Assembly: GCA_023334545.1 (NCBI GenBank)
Contig: JAADVB010000184.1
Coordinates: forward strand, 1 to 38,454
DNA from: Salisapilia sapeloensis
Lineage: Eukaryota; Oomycota; Peronosporomycetes; Peronosporales; Salisapiliaceae
Direction: 5' to 3'
Length of the DNA stretch: 38,454 nucleotides
The position numbers and the translations under genes were made by a program. Of the stretch, positions 19,400 to 29,661 are shown piece after piece. A model generated the notes under the pieces. The model was not told the origin of the DNA, did not search any database, and saw only the letters and a program-made list of their open reading frames with translations. Within the stretch, counting starts at the first letter, position 1; every line of letters begins with the position of its first letter.

Positions 19400-22255
19400 A
19401 TGAGTTCGAACTACTCGACCTCTGCGGAGCAGGCAGGTCGCTCGTCTGTTAAAGCTACAAGTACAGAACCTCCAGCTACAGAACGCAACTTTATGATCAT
19501 GGGCTATAATGTCGCTTTCCCAGCTGAAAAGCAACCATTCCCGGCCCAACTCGCTGTCATGAACAAGGCGTTATTGGCCATGAAGACGCAGCAGCATGCA
19601 CTGCTGGAGTCTCCAACAGGTTCAGGCAAGACACTAGCTCTCTTGTGTTCTTCGCTGAGCTTTCAAAAGGCGTATGCAAAAGAAGCCGTAGTGGAGGAAG
19701 CTACCAAAGCTGAGGCCTATATGCGAATGGCACATGAGAACGAATCAAAATCACATGATAACACCAGGGCCACTCCTGTAACACAGGAGCAAGCCGATAC
19801 TCAAAACGTAGTAAAGAATGGAATGTCATCTGCAGAAGCGATCGAAATCGACGAAGACGACGATTTCGCCAGTACACAGCCGACTTTCGAGTCCCTAAAG
19901 AAGAACGCATGGATCAACATGAGCTACAAGCGAAAATCCAACGACGATGAAGACATAAGTGCATATGAACCTGATCGTAAGAAACGTGAAACACATTCGC
20001 CTTCTCCTGACTTTCAGAGAGAAGACGAGACGCCCACTCCATCCATGAACGTTCCACCAACATCTACCAAGAGCAAGTCTAGACCTTACGTCCCGAAGAT
20101 CTACTTTTGCTCTCGAACGCACTCTCAACTATCCCAAGTCGTAGCAGAATTAAAATCTTGTCCACCATCTTACCTCGAGATCCCAGACGTCCGGTCTTCC
20201 AATCCGGATGCTGTAAGGGAGTTGAAAACCTGTGTCCTAGGCTCCAAGACGCACTATTGTGTAAATAAAAAAGCGAATCGAGACTCGGCAAAAGTCGATG
20301 AAAAGTGCCAAGACTTGCTGGAAAAAGACGCTTGCGCCTATTATCGAAAAGGGAAGCGCATGTCAGGCATGAAAAAGTCTTTGCCACCTGTGTGGGACAT
20401 TGAGGACTGCGTTTCTCTTGCCAAACAAGTACACGAGTGCGCCTACTTTGCTTCTCGAGATCAGTTGGATTTCGCAAACGTCATCTTCTGTCCGTACAAC
20501 TACCTTCTCGATCCGTCCATCCGTCAGGCTGTTGGCATCGAGTTATCTCGGAGTATCGTCATATTGGACGAAGCCCACAACGCGGAAGACACGTGTCGGG
20601 ACGCCGCGAGTGTCGAGTTAACACAAGACGCGCTGGCAGCAGCCACCCATTCGTTCACGACAACAGTGAAGAGTGGACGTCGACCTCCGTGCTACTCGAA
20701 CCTCCTGCGTGTCCTCACTGGTCTTCAAAACTGGCTACAAAACGTCCGTTCGAACGCCCGAAGTATCTTGCAACCGTCAGGTTTTGAACAAGAGAGTCGC
20801 GTGTGGAATGGAAGTGACGCTCTTGCCGTCCTGCAAGAGTATTGTAAGGTAGATCGAGAGACGTATGGTACTTTGCAAAACGACTTGAGAGCCGTATCGG
20901 AGAATGAACGCAAGTTGATTGAACGAGGGAAGGACAATGATGAATTGCTTCTGACGAACTTTGCCATGAACATCACGAGCCAAGTCGTGAACGTCATTGA
21001 CTTTATGCTTCGTGAAAATATGCGTTTCTTGGATGACTTTAAGCTTCTGGCGATCAAGAAGAAAGCGTTTGTGCGGAAGAAAGACACGTATACAGCAGAC
21101 GGATGGGAATATAAGCTCTGTCTCTGGTGTCTCAACGCAGCTGTCGCATTCTCCGATCTAGCCACAAAGACCAGGAGCGTCCTACTTACATCCGGAACGC
21201 TAAGTCCCATGGACTCGTTCAGTGGTGAGCTCGGCACTGACTTTCCCATTCGGTTGGAAGCGAATCACGTCGTGAACATGAAGAAGCAAGTGTTCATCGG
21301 AAGTATCATGCAGGGTCCGCGGGACGTCGATTTATCAGCAACCTATCGCAACCAGCAGGATCTACGCTACCAAGACGCGTTAGGCGACCTCATCCATCAC
21401 TTTTGTAAAAGCGTACCAGGAGGCTTGCTTGTCTTCTTCCCGTCTTACTCGTTGCTGAATAAACTATGTACCCGGTGGCGACAAACGTCGTTGATGCAGC
21501 GTCTAGAAGTGGTGAAAAGTGTCTTTATGGAGCCACGGAAGGCAGGAAAAGACTTTGATGCCTTGTTAGAACAGTACAAGAGCAGTATAGCACAAACCAG
21601 TGGCAATAGTGACAGTCAAACGGGTGCTTTATTCTTTGCTGTCTATCGCGGCAAAGTCAGTGAAGGCATTGACTTTTCCAACGAAAACGCACGAGCTGTA
21701 CTTGCTGTCGGCATCCCGTTTCCACATGCGAAGGAGCTACAGGTAGATTTGAAACGAAAGTATCAGGATGAGAAAGCACAAACGGATCCACGACGCGTCA
21801 CAGGGTCGACTTGGTACAACTTGCAGGCCTATCGGGCACTTAATCAAGCACTTGGACGTTGCATTCGCCATCGGAAGGATTACGGTGGTATCTTCCTCCT
21901 GGACTCGAGACATCGAAGTGGAGGAACGGCGCGATCCTTGTCTAAATGGATCCGACCTCATATACAACACTTTGATCGAACGAATGAGTGTCTAGCAATG
22001 CTTCCAGACTTTTATAGTCGGAATAGAGCAGAACTAGGGACTGGTGTCGTTGTAAAGTCCGAAGTGAAGAATGAGGCGCACGTCGATTTGACGTATGAAG
22101 AGGACCGTGGTTCTGATCATGTCGAGAGATCGATGGCAAGCACATTAACCACTGTCCAGCAATATATGGAGAGAAATGACATGCCGAAACAGGAAGATCG
22201 CGTGTTTCCGATCTTCGAGACAAATTCGAACGGAGATGGAGACTCAGCTGTATGA
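19400..22255 (+). CDS. FANCJ/BRIP1-like Fe-S DNA helicase (XPD family)
   Basis: 951 residues, no intron. Helicase order: Walker A ESPTGSGKT (Lys77), motif Ia FCSRTHSQLSQ, Fe-S domain with Cys287, Cys303, Cys312 and Cys347, DEAH at 390-393, then GTLSPMDSF, RGKVSEGIDF and ALGRCIRH. The four cysteines lie close to the human BRIP1 ligand positions, and FCPYNYLLDPSIR is typical of FANCJ rather than RTEL1 or XPD. FANCJ unwinds 5'-3' and resolves G-quadruplexes and crosslink-repair intermediates. Between motifs I and Ia, residues about 100-235 are a polar insert with an acidic stretch (IEIDEDDDF) and basic clusters (YKRK, DRKKR) that could be a SUMO-interacting motif and a nuclear signal; this is inference. 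The long C-terminal tail of vertebrate BRIP1, with its BRCA1-binding site, is absent. The start is the first ATG. Confidence 0.85.
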   Translation: MSSNYSTSAEQAGRSSVKATSTEPPATERNFMIMGYNVAFPAEKQPFPAQLAVMNKALLAMKTQQHALLESPTGSGKTLALLCSSLSFQKAYAKEAVVEEATKAEAYMRMAHENESKSHDNTRATPVTQEQADTQNVVKNGMSSAEAIEIDEDDDFASTQPTFESLKKNAWINMSYKRKSNDDEDISAYEPDRKKRETHSPSPDFQREDETPTPSMNVPPTSTKSKSRPYVPKIYFCSRTHSQLSQVVAELKSCPPSYLEIPDVRSSNPDAVRELKTCVLGSKTHYCVNKKANRDSAKVDEKCQDLLEKDACAYYRKGKRMSGMKKSLPPVWDIEDCVSLAKQVHECAYFASRDQLDFANVIFCPYNYLLDPSIRQAVGIELSRSIVILDEAHNAEDTCRDAASVELTQDALAAATHSFTTTVKSGRRPPCYSNLLRVLTGLQNWLQNVRSNARSILQPSGFEQESRVWNGSDALAVLQEYCKVDRETYGTLQNDLRAVSENERKLIERGKDNDELLLTNFAMNITSQVVNVIDFMLRENMRFLDDFKLLAIKKKAFVRKKDTYTADGWEYKLCLWCLNAAVAFSDLATKTRSVLLTSGTLSPMDSFSGELGTDFPIRLEANHVVNMKKQVFIGSIMQGPRDVDLSATYRNQQDLRYQDALGDLIHHFCKSVPGGLLVFFPSYSLLNKLCTRWRQTSLMQRLEVVKSVFMEPRKAGKDFDALLEQYKSSIAQTSGNSDSQTGALFFAVYRGKVSEGIDFSNENARAVLAVGIPFPHAKELQVDLKRKYQDEKAQTDPRRVTGSTWYNLQAYRALNQALGRCIRHRKDYGGIFLLDSRHRSGGTARSLSKWIRPHIQHFDRTNECLAMLPDFYSRNRAELGTGVVVKSEVKNEAHVDLTYEEDRGSDHVERSMASTLTTVQQYMERNDMPKQEDRVFPIFETNSNGDGDSAV

Positions 22256-22813
22256 GTAAATAAGTCGCCTACTTGTTTCGACGAATACGTAAATGAAATA
22301 CATATTTCTTTTGTAATTATATGTGTCGTACTCGTTCAGCTAACGGAGGCTACTGCGGAGTTCAACGCACCCAAGTATGTATTGAATATAATAGGTAGCA
22401 TTGCTAGTAGCATTCGATGACTTTCTTTATTAAAAAGCTTGAAGGGCCATAGCTTGCAAGTACTCGAGAACTGCCATACTTTTATTGTCTATTACCCATA
22501 AGGTTGTCGATATGGGCTCAACAGATTATTTACACTACGATATAAGAGGTCGCATGCCGACACTGACGGTCTGGAGCTATATACACGTTGAGAACTTTCA
22601 GAAAATAGATATAGCATTGAAGATACTTATACCAAGATCCTAAAGGTGTTGTAATTGCTTAATGTACAAACGAAAGTATCACTACAAGTAACATTCGAAT
22701 ATGGCCTGGCGATGGCTCCTCACCAAGCTATTCAAGCAAGCAGTGATGTTATCCATCAAATTTGCCGAGGTAATCCCTAACATATGTGTCTACATTCTCA
22801 TTCTCATCAAGAA
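22256..22813. other. Intergenic between convergent genes, no gene seen
   Basis: A/T-rich 3' flanks of the FANCJ-like helicase and the Trp-repeat protein. No open frame or repeat of note. Confidence 0.5.
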
Positions 22814-25393
22814 TTATTCTGGTTCGATTCTATCTTCTTGTTTTGCAGAAACAGCTTTTGTTTGATCAAGAGTAGTATCTCGCTGTGCTTGTAGTATGAC
22901 CTGCAAAATCTCGGTTTCGGTGACGCTATGAAGCAGTAAGAATACAGCATAAATGGCTTTTAACTGCTCATACTTCGCCAGTTCATCCATGATGTTGTAG
23001 TTGCCTCCTCGTTGACGTCGAGCATGCCGCTCACGTTCCCACTGCTCTTTAATTCGATCTTTTGCATGGCAAAAGTCGTGTCGTTTTTCTCGAAGTAGTT
23101 TTCGTAAGAGGTTTATCTTGGTGTATGTGGGCACTTTTGCACGCGTGGGTGCAAGTGGTGCCTCCAGTGGATCTGGTCTAGTGAGCAATGACTTTACTGC
23201 TACCCGTCGTGAATATACATACCCCTTGTTCTTGACTGGGGATTGCTGTTTAGTTGGTGAAATGGAAGGCTTACTAACTTGAGGTATGTAGAAATCTCGC
23301 ATGGCATGTTGCAGCTCTTCTTCGATCTTGGATTTTATTCTTTGGTCGATCCTAGTAGTAGGCGGTCCGTTCGCTCTTGTTGGTGATGAAGATCCGGGCC
23401 TCGAACTTGAAATTGACACAGGAGCTTGCACCACACCTTGATTTCGTAAATGGCGATGAACACCTTCGAGATGTTTGGCATTTTGTTTATATAACTTTTG
23501 TTGCTTAGGCGGTACAGTGGCAATGTTTTGCAATGAATAGATGAGTGAAGGCTTCTCGGCATCCTGTGTTTCAGTAACTGATATGATAGCACGATTGCAT
23601 CGCAAGCTAGTTGGAGTACTAGTGAGACCAAACCGACGTCTTGCTTTAAACTCCAGCTTATTCCATACCATAAGAAGAAGTTTAATCCGCGCCTCCGTGA
23701 TAGCTTTCCAAGATCTCCAAATAGATTGGAATCGTCGAACGCGCATCCGGAAGCGTAGCACGACGCGCCGAAACTTAGCATCTTGAAATTCTGTCCAGGA
23801 TGAGATGATGAGGGCTATCGCTTGATATTTTTTTGTTCTTCGCCGTAGCTGTAGATAGCGACGCATGTACTTTTGCATTGTACAGATCGCTTTTAATACC
23901 GTCGGCACTCGATAAAACTCTTTCATAGCAGAGCTAGCCCATTCCATAGATCCAATGTGCTTAAAATGCCGCCAACAACGCTGAATACGTTTCACCATTA
24001 TCAATCGTTTTACCTCTTTCTTTTTGGATACTTGATGCTGGAATAGTAAAGACCATTGATGTACTGCTCCTGACAGTACGACGTTTACCAACCACGATTT
24101 AATGCGGTGCTCCTTTTCGCTTAGTGTAAGCTGGGCATTTCTTCTCTTGTGCCATCGATCAACAGCTTTTAAAATCGTTTGCTCTTGAAGGTCATCAATT
24201 ATTTTCTTTCTTTCTTGAGCTTGGATAAGTTTCCAATCAACTGCAGAAGGGTAAGTAGGTGTTTCCGATGACCTCTGAAGCAAGCTCATCTTAGCTTGCT
24301 TTCTATTTTCTTCCACGTGGTCAATTCCATGTTCTTCAGCAAGTCGTTGCTGCTTGTTGCGTTCTATATTTCTTAAACGATCTAAAACGGTAGGCAAAGT
24401 TCGCAAGTCATTTATACGAGAAGACAGAGTTTTACTGCGAAGTACCACTGCAGCCTGCTCTCGAAATACACTTCGTCGAGTTGAAAAGCGGTTTTCAGTT
24501 GGTTTATGTTTAGGCCTATGAGCTTGTTTTTGAGTTTCATCTTTGATTTCGAGATTTCCTTTTATGTCGTCTGAAGAAGATTGAGCTTGCAAAAGTGAGC
24601 GCCAGAGGCGGTCCACCTCTCGATTGTTAGACTCTCGAGATGACAATAAACTTCTCTCATCGACGCTATATTCTCTTGATGGCGGACGGTTTTCTGTTAG
24701 TAGTCGTTGATGCTGATGGTAGGTTGACGGCTGTACAGACGAGCTCCGGCGAAAGTGACTGCACACAGATTTCCTTGATGCTCCAGCCATATTTTGGTTC
24801 CAATCTCTATCATCATGCGCCTCGGATATAAAATAAGCTAACCTACCATCTTCACTAGACTTTCGTTGATTAAAGTGGGTCTTTCGAAAACGGGGTCGAT
24901 AGATTAGCCATTCCGTCGTGAACAATGATTTGCTCATATCATTCGACGAAAAGTCAACAACTGAACTTTGTGTTGCAGAAACTTGGCATTGCGACATATA
25001 ATCAGATTGACAAAACCCTTCTCTTTGACTATTGAGTCGAGAAACCGATGCATTCGCAAGAGTGTCAATGGAATCCTGGTGATTGTATATCATCGTCTTG
25101 AGGCCAGTTTCTATACCTTTTGCAGATAACCTTTCGTGCTGTGGCTGTGTATCTTCGTAAGTTGAAGAAGGCCTCTTTGTAGGGCTATCACTATCATATT
25201 CCTCATTTGTATTTGCAAGGTATGCGTTCGTCGCGGCGGAGGCTAGACTGGGCAGTTCTTGATTTGATGAATTTGTCAGTGCTACCGAAAGCAGTTGGCT
25301 TTCCAGCTTTTCCTGATTCTTTGCATTTTCTAACTTTACATGGAATCCATCTCGAACGGTAAATCGTTGGGTAGATTTATTTCGAGTCTTCAT
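22814..25393 (-). CDS. Trp-repeat / IQ-motif protein, Sfi1-like (hypothetical)
   Basis: 859 residues in one exon; the ATG at 25393 is the first in the frame. I do not recognise a named orthologue. The N-terminal 400 residues are polar and Ser/Arg-rich, probably disordered. From about 410 to 590 there is a basic helical block with tryptophans recurring roughly every 20-30 residues (WHKRRNAQ, WSLLF, CWRHFK, SSWTEFQ, IWRSWKA, VWNKLEF) and IQ-like segments (IQRCWRHFK, MQKYMRRYLQLRRR). Such spacing resembles Sfi1-type centrin-binding repeats and IQ calmodulin/centrin sites. The C-terminal third is again polar, with a basic helical segment near RKLLREKRHDF. A role at a microtubule-organising centre or basal body is plausible by analogy only. 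It diverges from the methyltransferase gene with 167 nt between starts. Confidence 0.65.
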   Translation of the reverse strand: MKTRNKSTQRFTVRDGFHVKLENAKNQEKLESQLLSVALTNSSNQELPSLASAATNAYLANTNEEYDSDSPTKRPSSTYEDTQPQHERLSAKGIETGLKTMIYNHQDSIDTLANASVSRLNSQREGFCQSDYMSQCQVSATQSSVVDFSSNDMSKSLFTTEWLIYRPRFRKTHFNQRKSSEDGRLAYFISEAHDDRDWNQNMAGASRKSVCSHFRRSSSVQPSTYHQHQRLLTENRPPSREYSVDERSLLSSRESNNREVDRLWRSLLQAQSSSDDIKGNLEIKDETQKQAHRPKHKPTENRFSTRRSVFREQAAVVLRSKTLSSRINDLRTLPTVLDRLRNIERNKQQRLAEEHGIDHVEENRKQAKMSLLQRSSETPTYPSAVDWKLIQAQERKKIIDDLQEQTILKAVDRWHKRRNAQLTLSEKEHRIKSWLVNVVLSGAVHQWSLLFQHQVSKKKEVKRLIMVKRIQRCWRHFKHIGSMEWASSAMKEFYRVPTVLKAICTMQKYMRRYLQLRRRTKKYQAIALIISSWTEFQDAKFRRVVLRFRMRVRRFQSIWRSWKAITEARIKLLLMVWNKLEFKARRRFGLTSTPTSLRCNRAIISVTETQDAEKPSLIYSLQNIATVPPKQQKLYKQNAKHLEGVHRHLRNQGVVQAPVSISSSRPGSSSPTRANGPPTTRIDQRIKSKIEEELQHAMRDFYIPQVSKPSISPTKQQSPVKNKGYVYSRRVAVKSLLTRPDPLEAPLAPTRAKVPTYTKINLLRKLLREKRHDFCHAKDRIKEQWERERHARRQRGGNYNIMDELAKYEQLKAIYAVFLLLHSVTETEILQVILQAQRDTTLDQTKAVSAKQEDRIEPE

Positions 25394-25560
25394 GACGTTT
25401 GATAGCCTTGCAAGCGTCGTGTCTTTCGTTTCAAGATCACGTTGAAGCGTTGCGTAAAAATAGCTGGCGAATCTGATTGGTTAGCTGATGAAAAGATGTT
25501 GTAGATTAGTATAGCTGTAGTAAAATTAGCTGGACACAAAACTGGACACGAAAAACGAAA

Positions 25561-26344
25561 ATGGACTTGACACCCAAGGACAACAAGGTTTACAAGTTGC
25601 AAGAGTACTGGGACTCTCGCTTTAGCTCGTGAGTGTACATTTATTGCTTATTAAAGATCAAGTTTGGTCACAAAGATTTTCTATGAACTAACGAATTTAT
25701 CATGTCTTGTAGGGAGCAAGAGTATGACTGGTTGGCGACGTACGCTGCAGTGGACACACTGATTGCCCAATATGTGAACAAAAGCGACAGTATACTTATG
25801 GTCGGATGTGGGAACTCTACTTTTAGCCCAGACATGTACCGTGCAGGATATCATAATATCACAAACATCGATTTCTCGTCCGTGGTGATCGAGAACATGC
25901 GATCAAAGTACCAGGAGGAGATGCCGGAGATGAAGTGGCAAGTCGCTGATATGACCTCACTGTCCAATGTGTTTAGCAACGGAGAATTCGATGTCGTCAT
26001 TGATAAAGCAGCTATGGATGCTCTCATGGTTCGTGCTACCGTGTTATAAAATCTCGGAATGATATTAACCATTGCGTGAATAATAGTGTGATGAAGGTGA
26101 CGCATGGTCTCCCCCAGAACATATCATTGAAGAAGCAAAAGCAATGTGTTCTGGCATAGCCAATGTGCTTAAAGCTGGTGGCACATTTCTCCAAATCTCG
26201 TTTGGCCAACCTCACTTCCGCAGACGCTACTTGCTTGGTGAAGGCGAGTCAAATGAAGAAAGCAAAGCCTACGGATGGAAGTACTCGTACCACAAAATTG
26301 ACGTCGGACTCGGCTACTTTTTCTATGTTTTACAAAAAAAATAG
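25561..26344 (+). CDS. EEF1AKMT4-like SAM methyltransferase (3 exons)
   Basis: Exons 25561-25628, 25713-26028 and 26087-26344 encode 213 residues. Intron 1 (84 nt) has donor GTGAGT and a CTAAC branch site; intron 2 (58 nt) has the weaker donor GTTCGT and a TTAAC branch. All phases fit. The protein begins with the family's YKLQEYWDSRFSS...YDWL segment. Motif I is ILMVGCGNS (50-58), Asp76 ends the next strand, and FDVVIDKAAMDAL (115-127) is the post-II region. A C-terminal FGQPHFRRRYL and Tyr-rich end match the METTL13/EEF1AKMT4 subgroup. Members methylate lysines, in the human case on elongation factor eEF1A. The substrate here is inferred. Without splicing, the middle exon would end shortly after DALM. 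Confidence 0.82.
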
Positions 26345-27215
26345 ACGACGACAAAATTTTGATACAAACACTTGCGCCTTGCTCTTGTGACATTTTCAAA
26401 CGTTGGATGAACGTAAATTCTTACCCTTCTTATAGATAAAATTGAAATCCTATTAACTCTTGCCATAACAATCGTCTGTGTTTGACGATGTAGTGTTTCG
26501 GTTTTGATGTAATCACCGTAGTGTAGGATCAACGAAGCCCGATCGACAGGGACGTGGAATAGAACTGCGATACTCACGAATCATGGACCGTATTTCAAAG
26601 CCCAGATTTCAAAGCTAAGTTCGTGTTCGCACTAAATACTGATCTAGCATAATTGAGGGTCCAGATTTTGTAGCTCTACTAAAGATACTCGAATCGGCAA
26701 TTCCGCGTTCGTTTAGAATCGCCGATTTTGTTTTGCTGCTTGCCAATGGAAACCTAACGAAACGCTTCAATATATCTTTCCCGCCAAACTACAAGTGCAT
26801 AAGCAAGTGTTTGGTGCCCACAATAGAGATGCCGGCGTTGTGGTTTTAGTACATCTCATCTCTTGTACTCCATCCTACGCTTAAATTGAGATTTGCGTTG
26901 TCATGCTCACTGTGGCGTGATCCGCATGAGATTTACAACAGTTAGGCAAGTCTCTTTCGGAACAAACTATGCCGAATTTGGAATACCCTTCAACATATTC
27001 TGCCTTCGTCGATTAGAAAAAGGGCGGTTATCGAGACATAATACCAATTAAAATTTTATCGGGTTTGTTCAATTAATGCCTATTATTATTCGCATAATCT
27101 CCGATTATATGCTAAACAAACACGGCCTTAAAGTATCATAGAAGTGAATCGTAGTCAGGCTTAATTGGACGCGAGGAGCGTCATGACGAGGAGGGCGATA
27201 TTGAATTATCTAACA
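26345..27215. other. Gene-poor A/T-rich stretch, nothing recognised
   Basis: No open frame with a recognised product, no tRNA and no clear repeat. Confidence 0.45.
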
Positions 27216-28260
27216 TTAAAGAACCAAAATCTTTAGCACAAGCAGCAGGACTGCTGCTTCCCTCATCTTCACTAAAAATGAAAATAGAGCCTCTCCACTC
27301 GCTGTGTTGGAATTAAGTCTACCCTCTTCATACTCGGTGCAAAATCGACCATAATAATCATCATGACAGTAGCAAGTCTCGCGATGGCAATCACCATGAC
27401 CACCACATGCAGTGCTCAACTCTTCGTCGCATCCATCACATTGTGTGCTGATTCCACCTTCTTCGCATGTGCAGTTCCCACTAATTTCATCTTCCCCGAT
27501 CTCGCACTTTCCTTTATGCCCACATTAAGAAGGTATATTGCATTCGTTTGAGATCGACTTTAGGCACCTGAATGCACGATCATATCCTACATGATATTGG
27601 CAGGAATAGTAGTTTGTAAAACTTGGAGCTATGCAGGTTCCATGACCGTGACAAAGCACACCGTTATCATATGGGTTCCAGGACAAATTGCAATTTCCTA
27701 TGTCACTATTTTCTCTGCTCACGTATGGGTTATTAAAAGGCTTAAATTTATCGACATCCACACACTTGTAAGTTCCGTAGAGAATTTTTCATGCGCTATT
27801 TGAAAACTCTGTATTCATATAGCACATGATATTCTCACAACTCACAGATGCATTGAGTACATATTCTTTGTCATTTTCCAACACTATGTTGCAGTTATCG
27901 ATTCAAGCAAACGCGCAGACAGACTGAATTGCTCCATACTCGGCTGGCCAGGATGCGTAAGTCGGGCAGCGGCCAGAAAGAGTATCAAAGCAGAGGTCTT
28001 CATCGGGCATGCACATGCTTAATCCCTCCAGATCGGTCTCGTCCGTATCAACGGAAACTCAGAAATAGTTGTTACTGTATTCTTGTTTGCAGTGCGCACT
28101 GCTCTCACACTGCCCCGGATAGCTCGAGGCAATCACAGCTTTGAAGAAAGAAGCAGTGAGAGTAGTTACACAATTCGCGCCGATGTATTGCTGTTTAACC
28201 ATTGCCAATTCTTGTTATGCTGAATTGACGGAGGTAATATCCAGACATTGTAAGGGAGAT
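27216..28260 (-). pseudogene. Broken gene for a secreted EGF-like, Cys-rich protein
   Basis: One continuous minus-strand frame of about 1 kb reads as a cysteine-rich extracellular protein but contains five in-frame stops: TAA at 28217, TGA at 28061, TGA at 27905, TGA at 27791 and TAA at 27527 (first base of each on the minus strand). No frameshift separates them. Three EGF-like modules are visible near the C-terminus: CHGHGTCIAPSF..., CGHKGKCEIGEDE...CTC and CGGHGDCHRETCYC...GRFC. The frame then continues into a Ser/Asn linker and a hydrophobic tail, like a GPI signal or membrane anchor. The N-terminal end is not defined. It is most simply a pseudogene; stop-codon readthrough is a less likely alternative. 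The parent family was not identified beyond EGF-like. Confidence 0.68.
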
Positions 28261-29661
28261 AAGACTGCTCTAATACTACTCGGGGACAAAGGGATAATGC
28301 GAGAGTGAGTGAAATATCAAAAGAGACCAAACGGGATGCTAGATCTACTTTTAAATCTGGGGAAACGAAACTCCATTGAGACGATTCAGCACAGAGATAG
28401 AACGCCAAGCATTGAAACTCACGAAGGCAACTTGATATTGAAACGACTGCTTTCGCCGCTGCTCACCTACATTTAATGTTCTCACCCAGAAAACGCTTAG
28501 TTTCTTGAGCATCCATTGCAAGTAAGTTACTGGTAGGTTGCAAGTAAAGGTTAAAATGAACGGTTTCCAACTACAAATCATCTAAAAGATAACTTTGTGG
28601 ATGTCAAACAACTCGCATCCAAGCCATGCATACGACGAATGGGCTAAACAAAAATCCAATGCCACTTTAGTATCGGATGGAAATGCCTTTCGATTTTGTG
28701 GAGCAACTTGGCGCGATAGATATCAAGGAGTCTAGATGAAGTAATGGTTTATAATTTGTATGCAGTAGTTTGCATATTTAATTTGCTTCGTTCCTGGAAT
28801 CTCTATGATTTTTACTCACTTCCAACTATTGTGCCTTCCATGCCATTGCACTACGGGCTTTATACGCGAGGCTTTCGTACGAGTTGCACGACGCTTATGT
28901 TTCGACCGCTTTTTAGAGCTGCATTAGAAGGTGATGCTTTTAAATGCTCGGGGATTCTTCATTTGCCTTATACACGAAAAGCATACTCATTCTATCGAAA
29001 ACTATTTCATTTCAATGTCGTCACCTTCCGATAAAATACGCCTTTATAATCCATTTCAGCGTCGCCATCATATAAGGAAACTCTTTTGTAGAATTCTTCT
29101 CTGTTGGCTAGCAATTTCATTCATTCTCGATAATGCGATCCAGTCTGAAAGGCTCTTGGACGTCGCGGTCGCTAAGCGTGGTTTGTATCTTGTAACCGCT
29201 GAAAGCGAAAATAGCTTCATAGTGATTTTCAGACCAGTCCAAGGTTTGAAAGGCTGCAGAGGGTGAAATAATTAGGAAACTCTCATCGAGAATAAATAGC
29301 TTAGGCATTCAACTTACCGTTCTTTTATTGGTACACTTGCTTTAAAGAGTACTGCCATGTACTTTGGCACAATGCAAACAATCTTGTGAAGCGGAAACTT
29401 GGGTAACGATGGAACTTGTATATTTAAAGTAGGTTGCCGCACAAATTTTCATATCCAATCGAAAGTTGCAACGACACGCAGAAAAATGTGTTAAGCTTTG
29501 CCATGACGCTTCCTTGTTCGACGTAGTAGCAACTACTAAGAGCATTGCCCAACATGTAGACGAGCATGAAGCAAAGTGCGTGATGTGTTCATGTCTTTCG
29601 ATAGCACCATCAGCTAAATCTACCCCGGAAGATATTTGTCATACGAAAGCATCCAAAGACG
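28261..29661. other. Gene-poor region upstream of CSN2
   Basis: Several short frames occur on both strands (plus 28744-29034 is the longest clean one), but none has a recognisable domain. A minus-strand segment near 29120-29320 has splice-like signals (a GTAAGT donor and a CTGCAG acceptor), but the joined frames do not give a familiar protein. Confidence 0.4.

Noticed and set aside
29120-29340. Possible spliced minus-strand gene with GTAAGT donor and CTGCAG acceptor
   Set aside because: The downstream exon can be read in more than one frame and none gives a familiar protein; evidence is too weak.
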